Origin: Mycogone perniciosa | Taxonomy: Eukaryota > Ascomycota > Sordariomycetes > Hypocreales > Hypocreaceae | Reading direction: 5' to 3' | DNA: 64,000 bases | Assembly: GCA_025331125.1 (NCBI GenBank) | Contig: JAOALB010000001.1 | Coordinates: 1,116,001 to 1,180,000 of the forward strand | Shown: piece after piece, positions 55,538 to 64,000 of the stretch | Layout: each line of letters begins with the position of its first letter | How positions within the stretch are numbered: position 1 is the first letter of the stretch | Notes under the pieces: generated by a model | What the model was told of the DNA's origin: nothing | Databases searched by the model: none | The model's input: the letters and a program-made list of their open reading frames with translations, nothing else | Position numbers and translations under genes: made by a program

Positions 55538-57092
55538 CTACCAGCTGAGCGCAAAAGTTGACGTTTTCTTTGTCAGGTTCGTCTCCCTCCGCGTCCTCGC
55601 TAGGCGATGCTCTTCCGTTTCTCCCTTCTCTTCCAATGACATCCCGTCGGAATCCTCTTCCTGGGCCTCTAGATCGGCCATCCGATGATCCCGTTGTCTC
55701 TTCGAAAACCAGAGCCACAAGAAATACAAGAAAAACGTGATGACGGTGAGAGGAATCGTAATGGCCCAGTAAAGTGTGAATTGAGGCCTTGTTGCCACCC
55801 CCATCTTGACAGGGTCCGCGTCATCCCAATCGAACACGGGTGTCGAGAAGAGGGCCGAGATGAAGCTGCCCGGTAGGAAGAACATGGTCACGATGGCGAG
55901 AGTCTTCATAGATGAAGAATCGCGGTAGCTGTGGAGCGCAATCTCATGCTGGGCCTTTGATAGTTGTATGTTGGACATGAAGTCCTTCCTGGATATGATA
56001 CCAGAAAGCTGCAAATGCGTTAGTCAACCCTCTTAAAAAGATGCAGCTTGGCGAGACAGCGATCATCACAACAACGAAGCTCTATCGCCAAGGTTTCGTG
56101 GGGAGTGGAAAACTTACTGCGCTGATCTGAATTTGCACTCGCTTCAGGGTGTACTCTGTATCCACGTTTTGCATCTCGAGTCTATCCTTCAAGACACGCA
56201 CATGGTTGCTTAGTAGTTCAAACATCTCAGTCGGCGTCAAGTGTATGTTTGACATCATCCGGGCTGCGCTCTCACGACTTATCCTGTCTAGGATGAAGTC
56301 CAGCAGCTTGTCTGCCATTTTACTCTTCCTCCCGACACTGGCCAGCTTGGCTGCGAATCCACTTGCTTGGGCCGATAGATGGCCGATTTCCTCCGGAGCG
56401 GCATCTCCATCCCTGTTGGCAAAGTTGTGGTGACCGGTACGATTCTCAATCTTGCGAACGCCCTCCTTGATCTTGCCTTCTGTTTTATGGATCGCCGCGA
56501 TGAGGAGGAGACTGAATAGAAATGCTGGAAACATGGCATGACCGTAGAGATTCTGGTCCCACGGACTACTCAGAAACTTCATCAATAATTCCTTTTCATC
56601 CTTGTTAGCAAGGATTAGGCCTTGCGTGAGAAATGACCGGTCTGAGAGAGTCTGCGGTTCGAAATCACGGTACGACCAGACAGAGGCAAGCTTAGGGAGG
56701 TAACAGACGGAATACGTCTCGTGGCCATTAACGGGAGGAAGCCTCGACACACTAGTAATGCAACTCTGTGCATACCGATAGGCGAGCTGGAGGTGAAAGG
56801 CATCGAGGAGAATCTTTTTCACGGAATTAGATAGCTTGATGTGTCTGTTCTTAATATCAACGTCAAGCCAGGCGAACCGCAGCACAAGTGACTGGGCATC
56901 GCTCCCAGTCCCTTTGGTCTCTTCCGCTAACCAGGTTTTCAGGTTTTCGACATGGACTGTCCTGTGACTGATGTTGATTTTCCCGGACGCGTGTTGGAGC
57001 CATCCCTCCGTTGCTTCGAAGGAGGTCTCATTGGAGCTGGTTAGCTCGCCCCAGAGGTTCAAGACGCCAAGCTTCTGATAAATCTCGTCCAT
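55538..57092 (-). CDS. CorA-like Mg2+ transporter-domain membrane protein
   Basis: Two exons on the minus strand (56118-57092, 55538-56008) join in phase to 481 residues; the 109-nt intron has GTAAGT and GCAG ends. The large soluble N-terminal part holds SFEATEGWLQHAS and VLRFAWLDVDI. The region before the membrane has helices typical of the CorA stalk (DKLLDFILDRISRESAARMM, LKRVQIQIS). Two membrane segments follow: MKTLAIVTMFFLPGSFISAL (about 360-379) with FSTPVFDW after it, then FTLYWAITIPLTVITFFLYF (about 403-422), and a charged cytoplasmic tail. Bacterial CorA has a GMN motif after the first membrane segment; here the equivalent position reads SALFST. Many fungal CorA-like proteins share this change, so transport of magnesium is not certain. 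In-frame stop codons just upstream support the start at 57092. Confidence 0.82.
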
Positions 57093-59270
57093 GAGAGAAA
57101 TAAGATATCAGATGGAACTAAGGGGAAAAGAGTACGCAAGCGGCCGATGGTGGGATATCTTGACGGAAAGAGATGAGGCTTCCGGCAATATATGTTGACA
57201 GACTTTGGGCGGCCGCCATCCCCAAAAGAGATGACAGAGGAGGGTGTTCAGCCGCGGGACCAGAGCCATTGGTCTGGATCTCTAAGCGCCGGACGTGCAG
57301 AATTGCGTCCACCCAACTACGAGTAAGAAGGACAATTCAGTCACGAACAGCAGCATCGATACTCCACAGACTGCGGCAGTGGCGTTGCCGATTGGCGAGG
57401 TACGAAGGCGTACTCCGTACGGAGTATGTTATGTCGCGGTCCAAAACCTGTGGGCTGCCGACTCGGGGCTCCGGCCATTGTAGTGGGAATACTGTCTCGG
57501 GGTGTCGTCAAAGTGTGGCTGAGAGAGGGAGATGCCGGGGTCATTGAGGCAATGCAGTCCTTTTGCAGAGGTCTTGTGTATCCTTCGGACAAGAAATCGG
57601 GCGACGTGACGTGATATTCAATGTGGATGATCATGGATGAGAGTCTCTTCTTTTAAGCTCATTGGAGAAGGCCGATATCCAGGCCTGTTGGAGGGCCTGG
57701 CTGCCTGAAACACGATCCTCGGCGGTGTGGCTCAGTCTGTGTTTTGTGCTGCCAACGACAAATTTCGAGACTCGAGATGACCAGTCATATTAATGGCAAA
57801 CTGAACAATGAAGCGCCGGAGCCTGAATATCCGCCGTATGTATGGAGTTTAGGAGTAAGATTATATATGAAGCGAGAAACGTCCTGGCTTTGGGAGGCGA
57901 AGCGCTAAAACAAGGTACCCGTAATCGCCCAGCTCCAGAGGCATCGGCATGCAAGTCATAGCACGAATATGAGTACTACGAGTTCTCCGTACTAGTAGTA
58001 CTAATAGAAATACCAGAGATCCATCTTCGCGAATTGGATCTATCTTATTTCGAGCCGCTCTAGTGTCAAGGTAAGGCCAGCGGGAACTTCGGCTCGGTCC
58101 TTGATGGCTGTGTATGCTAGCTTGCGAGAGTGAAGATATTTGGTGGGCTTAGACGGCTTAGACCTCCATCATACAAGCCAAAAGGTTTTGATGGAGGCGT
58201 TGTTGGAGGCCCTGAGGCAGCCTCGTATTGGCAACCAACACACCACAACCAGCAGAAGGGGACAAAATGTGTGTGATGTGTACGAAGCAGACCTTCCGCC
58301 CACTTGAGATTAATCATCAGCATGTGATGGAATTGCCTGGCAAAGCATAGGTGATAGTAATAGGACGTGAATCTATGTGGCTAAATCCTTGGATGCCTTG
58401 TTGGAGGAGTGAAGCGAAAGCCAAGGTACCTGGAGGCAAGGTGGACGAAGCGACCCCGGTGAGCTTCATATTGACAAGGGAGGGCGACCTGGAGTTTTGA
58501 TTTCTCACTCTTACCATTTAGTTTATCGGGTTATCATGTTTTGCCATCACATGTACTATTTTGGGAATCAAGCTTAGTACTTCATAGTTGTTTCGTCTCT
58601 CATCCCCAACTGTTAAGGCTTTCTTGGTGCAACGTGGTTATCTGGTTTGGCGTCTGCCTCACTAAGACGTACTACTACATATTACTACTTGTAGGGAGTA
58701 GTCAGCAGTTGCCTGGATGTCCCCACTGACCAACAACGGCACGCTAAACCCCGCTAACGAGTCCAGCCCGCTCAGCTCCAGTTTAGCTCTCACCATTCAG
58801 AGACAAACCAGAGCTCTCTCTTTTGCTTACGCAGCAGGTGTCATCTAATACGAAAAACTGTAATTCAGGTTCTGATGCAGGTTGGTTGTCGTTGGTGGCT
58901 GCTCTGCTCAGCCTCCTGCTGTTAAGAGGTCCCCGCTCTCGATTGAACGACACAGCCCCAAAGCCCCAGCAATATTACTAGTGCTGCTACTATGGAGTAC
59001 TTTGTAGTACGGAGTACCTCGTAGTACTCCTCGTGCTGTTGTTGGAGGAACATCACCTAATCCAGGCATTGACTCGGCCTGTGGCCTTCACCTTCGGGGG
59101 ACCTGGCCGCTGTTTCCAGGGACTTACCGAATACGTCATTTTCTGACCATCATCGACTAACCACTCCCCATCCTTGATCCTTTCATCCTTCACCATTCCT
59201 CGTTTTTATCACCATCTCTGTCTGTCTTTTGGATCCTCACACTGTTTCTCTGTAGAGGCCATCCGTCATC
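57093..59270. other. Divergent intergenic region
   Basis: Promoters of the CorA-like gene and the kelch gene. It contains a perfect 16-bp palindrome of the 9-mer (57411-57426) and another copy at 59008-59016. A 64-codon minus-strand frame (57118-57312) has no ATG start and is not called. Confidence 0.55.
57411..57426. repeat. 16-bp perfect palindrome of the dispersed 9-mer
   Basis: TACTCCGTACGGAGTA, two opposed copies of the 9-mer sharing TA, in the opposite arrangement to the one at 11791-11806. Confidence 0.95.
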
Positions 59271-60917
59271 ATGGAACAGCTAAACACCCTCAGGCGTCAC
59301 TCGGTCGAATGGTGGGAGGTTGCACAGAAGAACTTAGCCTCCATTCCGCAGCTGTCGTTGGACTCATTCCGAAGGCACCCTTATCAAGACGGCATGAAAG
59401 GAACATGGGAACGCATCGACCTTCCTCCGATTCCTCGCTCCTCGCATTCTATGGATATCATTTCCGGCTGCGCCTACATCTTTGGTGGCGAGACTAATCC
59501 CCACGAACTTGTCGACAATGATATGCACGTTATTAGGCTGCCCTTCAGCAGCGCCGGCGCCGACTACTTCAGGGTCAAGGCTAGAGCAGATGTGCCGGTC
59601 GTTGCCAGTGTTGAAGCACAGGAGGAAGAACAGAGAGACTTGGACGAAGTGCCGCTGGAATTGTCGGAATCGTCGGAATCGTCAGAAGCCTCTGGCGATA
59701 TCACCCCGACTAGCGAAACCAAGAGCAAGGGCAAGGGCAAGGAACGGGCGGTAGAGGAGAAACCAATCCTCAGCGATGTACCGGAACCACGAGTCGGTCA
59801 TGCGACTGCCACCATTGGAGCTCGCATATTCGTGTACGGTGGTTGTGGAGGGCCAGACATGAAGCCATTGGAAGAAGGTGGTCGTGTCTGGATCTTCGAT
59901 ACTCGAACCAACGCCTGGACCTACCTGGACCCTGTCCCTGCTGTCAAGGGCGGCTCTATCATCCCTCACCCATCGCCACGAAGCTACCACTGCGCGACCA
60001 CTATAGATCGACCCCGCGACTTTGCCCCGCCGCCGCCAAAGAAACCTGAGACCTGGCAGGAGTGGGCGCTCGGCGACACCTCCAAAACGGGTATTCCACA
60101 AGATCCCATTATTGGTCATGTTGCCGAGGATGCCGTTGACGAAGAGTCGGATGGTTATGGCACTTTCTTCGTTCACGCCGGCTGTCTGGCAAACGGAGAC
60201 CGTACCAGCGACCTCTGGGCTTTCGACGTCCGTTCACGTACATGGACCGAGTTGCCTGCCGCACCTGGACCTGCCAGAGGAGGTTCTTCTATCTGCATCA
60301 GCAAGAGTCGTTTGTTCAGATTTGGCGGAAACGATGGTGAGAAGGAGCTCGGCGGCCAGCTTGACTTCTTGGACCTGCAGGTTGAAATGTTTGATGACAA
60401 CATTACCAGAGGCGAGGTATCCGTTCGCGCTCACGGTAGCTGGCAAAGCATTCTGGAGAACATCCCCGAGACCTCCTCTGCTGAAATACCCGCCGAGCCT
60501 TTCCAGAGCTGGCCAGCACCACGCAGCATGACGTCTCTTCACTCCATCACCGTCGGTGGTGGGACCGAGTACCTCGTCTTAACTATGGGCGAAGCGAGCC
60601 CAAGTGCTGACGGATATGCTGGCGCTGGTAAATACCACAACGATGTCTGGATGTTCCAAGTTCCGCCGCTGGGCATGACGGCTGCTAGCATCACGTCCGC
60701 CATGCTCCACGCTGTGGGACGCAAAACAGGAGAGGGGAAGTGGACTAAAATAGATATGGGGCCATATGACGAATACATCTTGGAGATGCCCAGGGCAAGG
60801 GGCTTGCTGGCAAGCGCACCGATGACCGATTTGGAAGAGACTGGCATCGTGATCTGGGGCGGTCTTGAAGAGAGCAATAGGCGGCGTGGAGAGGGTTGGA
60901 TCCTCAGACTGGGTTAG
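59271..60917 (+). CDS. Kelch-repeat protein
   Basis: Single-exon 548-residue beta-propeller protein. Kelch-type blades are seen at GTWERIDLPPIPRSSHSMDI with ISGCAYIFGGE, PRVGHATATIGARIFVYGGC with RVWIFDTRTNAWTYL, SPRSYHCATT, TFFVHAGC with SDLWAFDVRSRTWTEL, and RGGSSICISKSRLFRFGGND. The last blade, GIVIWGGLEE with GWILRLG at the very C-terminus, closes the ring. An acidic low-complexity insertion with SESSESSEAS (about residues 125-165) sits between blades one and two. The layout resembles plant nitrile-specifier-type kelch proteins and related fungal proteins, but substrate and role are unknown; it could simply be an adaptor. Convergent with the complex I gene, with 250 bases between stops. 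Confidence 0.87.
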   Translation: MEQLNTLRRHSVEWWEVAQKNLASIPQLSLDSFRRHPYQDGMKGTWERIDLPPIPRSSHSMDIISGCAYIFGGETNPHELVDNDMHVIRLPFSSAGADYFRVKARADVPVVASVEAQEEEQRDLDEVPLELSESSESSEASGDITPTSETKSKGKGKERAVEEKPILSDVPEPRVGHATATIGARIFVYGGCGGPDMKPLEEGGRVWIFDTRTNAWTYLDPVPAVKGGSIIPHPSPRSYHCATTIDRPRDFAPPPPKKPETWQEWALGDTSKTGIPQDPIIGHVAEDAVDEESDGYGTFFVHAGCLANGDRTSDLWAFDVRSRTWTELPAAPGPARGGSSICISKSRLFRFGGNDGEKELGGQLDFLDLQVEMFDDNITRGEVSVRAHGSWQSILENIPETSSAEIPAEPFQSWPAPRSMTSLHSITVGGGTEYLVLTMGEASPSADGYAGAGKYHNDVWMFQVPPLGMTAASITSAMLHAVGRKTGEGKWTKIDMGPYDEYILEMPRARGLLASAPMTDLEETGIVIWGGLEESNRRRGEGWILRLG

Positions 60918-61167
60918 CCGAGTGCTTGCTTTTGTGGCGTTGCGTGAAATTAAGGAGGATCTCTTGAATATTTTCCAGGCGTTCATATGGACAATAAAAA
61001 GATATGATGTCTCTCATGCGCGCACACAAAGCCCCGTTCGTGAACTCTTTGTCTATTCTTTTTTTTCAGGCATTTCAACATAGCGTTATGTACAAATGGA
61101 AAACCCATGCAAAATACCCCTTCCCCTCACTCTCCCCCACTTCATCACTTTTAAAAAAAAAATAGTT

Positions 61168-62230
61168 TTACAAGTCTGCTCTCGTCTTCTCAACGCCCCA
61201 CGGCTCTGACAACAGGTTCGTCTGACCAGTACTGTTCTCACACGTCTGTCTGCCGCTGAGGGGCCCGGCGGCGGGGACCTTTGCGGAGGTGCCGGCAGTG
61301 GTGGCGGCACTGGCCTTGAGGGTCTTGAGGAGCTCAACGACGGTTTCGGGGGTAAGGTCCTCATAGAAGTCGTCGTTGATCTGAATCATGGGGGCGTTGA
61401 CACAGGCGCCGAGACATTCGACCTCGATGAAGGTGAAGAGGCCGTCTTTGGTGGTTTCGCCTTGCTTGATGCCGAGGTGCTCGGAGATGGCTTTGACGAT
61501 GACGTCGGAGCCGCAGCCGCCCAGTTGGCAGGGAGTCTGTGTAAAGGGAGTTAGTTGATGGCCGTTGGGACTTAAACAAGAGAAGAATCGTCTGGTTTGA
61601 AATATTGTGATCCCCCCCTCCCGCCTTGATCACCTCTATCGGAACCACACAGACTCTAGGACATAAAAAACAAGATTCGGGATGCTGCTTACCGTTGTGC
61701 AGGCCTGAACGAAGAATTTGCCAACAGGGGTGCGGTTGTACATGGTGTAGAAGGAGGCCACTTCGTAGACTCGCATGGGGGGCATCTCGAGCAGACGGGC
61801 GACCTCGTTCATGACGCTGATGCTAGTGAAGCCGTGCTGGCGCTGACCGAGGTCAAGCATGGGCATAACAGCCGCCTTCTTGTACTGCGGGGGATACCGC
61901 TTGAGGATCTCGGCGATGAGCTTCTCATTCTTCTCGTTGAACTTGAAGGGCAGGTCGGGATTATTGTCCGGGGTGTTTCGGTGCTGCGGCAGCGGGTCAG
62001 CCTCGGCCTCATTGTAGCTGAATGACGCCCATAATCGACCGGCGCTATCGGGACAACATCTTGAAAGCGAATTGCGCCCGAGGCTGGGGGGTTTTGGTGG
62101 TCCTTACCACTTGGAGGGTATCGCTCGGTCGGCAGGCTGTGATGGAAAAGGCGCGGGTCTGAGGGCGGGCGACGCGCGAGGCGGCGCGGACGCAGGAGCG
62201 GAAGAGGAAGGGGGTGATTTTGCTCGCCAT
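61168..62230 (-). CDS. nuo24: NADH:ubiquinone oxidoreductase 24 kDa subunit (NDUFV2/NuoE)
   Basis: Mitochondrial complex I subunit carrying the [2Fe-2S] cluster N1a, next to the NADH-oxidising 51 kDa subunit. Three exons on the minus strand (62108-62230, 61693-61983, 61168-61536) join in phase to 260 residues; introns of 124 and 156 nt have GTAAGG/GCAG and GTAAGC/ACAG ends. The N-terminus (MASKITPFLFRSCVRAASRV) is a mitochondrial presequence. Exon 2 resumes at HRNTPDNNPDLPFKF and contains RQHGFTSISVMNEVARLLEM and EVASFYTMYNRTPVGKF. The four cluster cysteines are C136 and C141 (QACTTTPC, across the second splice) and C179 and C183 (ECLGAC). The C-terminus ends GVEKTRADL as in fungi. Very confident. 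Confidence 0.96.
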
Positions 62231-63005
62231 TGTGATCGGATTGAGGATCGCGGCGGGTCAATGGCGGCGCTCGGCGGAGGTGAAGTTGGTCGTGAGAGAG
62301 CTTTCGCTTCGAAATGTCGCTGGTGATGGAGGATCCAATCCAATTGGAGCTGCTTGCAAAATGGACAATGGTGATTGGCTGTGGCGGTTCAACCTCGGAT
62401 AACACACATCATATTGAAGCTTCTCCGAGCCCTCATCTCACCGGTAATAACGACCACTCTTAAAAAAGTGTCATATTGTGGTAGACTACGGAGTAATGTA
62501 TCAATGTTTTATTTGCTCCATTCACTATATGCTGTGAGATGTTATGCCAAATGATGGGAAACCTAATGCCAAAAAATATCGCATAGTGATAGCATTGCCA
62601 CGACTCCGGGATACATGTCGATCCCACCTCATCACACGAACAATACAGAAGAGAAGGCAGACTTCATCAAAGCGGCAACTTTTCCCACTAAAAAATCACT
62701 CATTATATATGTTGGATGTTTTATTCGAGTCAGAATGTCCATTTGTTGTGACATCGCTGCTATCGTTAAATGAATGACACCAACCCTAACCCTGCTCAGC
62801 CTTGGCCTACAAGGACTGCCTGTCACACCAGCTTCGTTCCTGTTATAATTAAACGTCGATAAATGTATCTTTTGCTAATTCTATTTCTATGGATATCTAA
62901 ATCTCATGCTTCCGCTTTTCCCCGAGATAACATTGCTACTAGACACGATAAATCACTGAAGGGAGAGCTTGGATCATTGAACCCGTGAAGGTCAGAGGAC
63001 CGATA
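62231..63005. other. Intergenic region
   Basis: Promoter of the complex I gene and 3' flank of the transporter gene. One 9-mer copy is at 62487-62495. The middle is AT-rich; no gene is seen. Confidence 0.55.
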
Positions 63006-64000
63006 TTATGGCCCAAACTTGGTTCCCTTGGGCACTTTAACGTATGTGCAGCTATCCCAATCACAAGTGTTCAGTGGTAATGTTAGCAAGAAGACCGTGG
63101 CAATAGCAAGCTGCGTGTTGACTGACCTGGTGGACGTCCGTTCCCCACCAGGAGAGCCGAGAGGCCACTCCTGTGTAGAAAATAGCGAAGAATATGATAA
63201 CACCAGAAAGGGCAGTCGCAGAGTCCAGTGCAGAGCTGAGGACGAAGTTGTACCGGCGCCACCAGCCCTTGCTGCGACGCTTGATCCATAGACCGAAGAT
63301 GAGACCGACAATGATCCAGCTGCCGTAGTTGGTTCCTGAAGCCGGTGGGATGTAGTTCAGGGCTCCGAAGAACAAAGGAACATGGATACTCTTCATCCAT
63401 TGTGTCTTGGGCCAAACCCAGGTCTTAAGAACATAGAGAATGATAGGTACAACGGCACCAACAAGGAAGAACCACAGGAGATCACGATATGGCGAACCCT
63501 CGGCGAAGAACCGGCGTGGGCCGAGAGCACCCCAGACCATGCTGGTGTTAAAATGGGTGCGCGAGTAGGGGCAAGTAAAACCGTTCTTGGCTGTGAGGGA
63601 GCAGATGTCAGGGACATGATCGAGTGCCCAGTTGAGGACGGAGACTTGACCCAGAGTGCCCATGATAATGCCAACTACTTGAACCAGGAACAAGTGCCTT
63701 GGTGGGATCTACTATCGAGTCAGCAAGTAAGTGTCATTTGGGGTAACTTTGTGAACTTACGTTGCAGTAAATCCCCAGTTTGAGGTCCTGAGCAAATGCC
63801 AGGGCTTTGATCCCGGAAATGTAACCCAAGTCGAAGAACCAGATGTTGGCCAGCACTTTACCTTCCCAGATGTAGCCAGCAACTATACGGCAGAAAGTGT
63901 CGATTTGAACCTTCAAATTGGCAGTGGCATACACCCAGGCAAGCTAGACAACATACATCAGCAAGTCAGACACAATAGGTGCTGTTTCAATGCAGGTTTA
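63006..64000 (-). CDS. Oligopeptide transporter (OPT family), 3' part, 5' end beyond window
   Basis: C-terminal part of a proton-coupled oligopeptide transporter of the plasma membrane. Exons visible on the minus strand are 63761-63943, 63127-63708 and 63006-63071; more lie beyond base 64000. Family landmarks are VYATANLKVQIDTFCRIVAG, YIWEGKVLANIWFFDLGYIS, LKLGIYCN joined to IPPRHLFLVQVVG, NTSMVWGALGPRRFFAEGSP, WPKTQWMKSIHVPLFFGALN, the membrane helix NYGSWIIVGLIFGLWIKRRS and ALSGVIIFFAIFY, ending SWWGTDVHQ joined to NTCDWDSCTYVKVPKGTKFG. The acceptor at 63944-63945 is AG, and codons before it would include a stop, so an intron is required there. The last intron (63072-63126) has a GTCAGT donor and GCTAAC branch but ends in TG rather than AG. 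Read through, the protein would lose its conserved tail and gain about 20 unrelated residues. Confidence 0.87.

Noticed and set aside
57118..57312. Minus-strand frame that could be an upstream exon of the CorA-like gene
   Set aside because: No ATG start, no visible family match, and an in-frame stop lies between it and the start at 57092.

Overview
The window is nuclear DNA of a filamentous ascomycete, most likely a Sordariomycete and probably Hypocreales (the order is an inference). The signs are short introns of about 50-280 nt with GT donors and CTAAC/CTAAT-type branch sites, intergenic gaps of 0.3-4.4 kb, and fungus-specific families (Vac7, Axl2, Ccz1, the calcofluor-hypersensitive family, a fungal CorA-like protein). 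Copies of the 9-mer TACGGAGTA / TACTCCGTA are scattered through the gaps. I see no bacterial operons, CRISPR array, tRNA, rRNA or recognisable transposon.

Layout. 0.3-1.8 kb: TFIIIC triple-barrel subunit (+). 4.8-6.4 kb: Vps62-like protein (+). 7.4-10.3 kb and 12.5-14.2 kb: two uncharacterised single-exon genes (-). 15.8-17.7 kb: ribosomal proteins L10 (-) and L30 (+), divergent over 355 bp. 19.6-21.4 kb: coiled-coil protein (+). 25.8-28.4 kb: Vac7 (+). 29.4-30.6 kb: Dim1 rRNA dimethyltransferase (-). 30.9-33.7 kb: splicing factor Prp6/Prp1 (+). 34.0-34.5 kb: small calcofluor-hypersensitive family protein (-). 35.8-37.4 kb: dysferlin-domain protein (+). 37.8-40.1 kb: mitochondrial PPR protein (+). 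41.1-43.1 kb: PP2C phosphatase, seven exons (-). 43.8-46.4 kb: Axl2 with an apparent frameshift (-). 47.7-48.7 kb: Efm6-like methyltransferase (+). 50.9-51.7 kb: secreted double-psi beta-barrel protein (+). 52.4-54.9 kb: Ccz1 (-). 55.5-57.1 kb: CorA-like membrane protein (-). 59.3-60.9 kb: kelch protein (+). 61.2-62.2 kb: complex I 24 kDa subunit (-). 63.0 kb to the right edge: 3' part of an oligopeptide transporter (-).

Most genes are housekeeping, and the neighbours do not form one pathway. Loose themes are protein synthesis (TFIIIC, L10, L30, Dim1, Efm6-like), vacuole/endosome function (Vps62, Vac7, Ccz1) and mitochondria (PPR, 24 kDa subunit). There is no secondary-metabolite cluster or obvious accessory island.

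The points most worth a second look are the dispersed palindromic 9-mer family, the reading-frame break near the N-terminus of axl2, and an apparent GT-TG intron in the oligopeptide transporter. I did not find a convincing new biological system.
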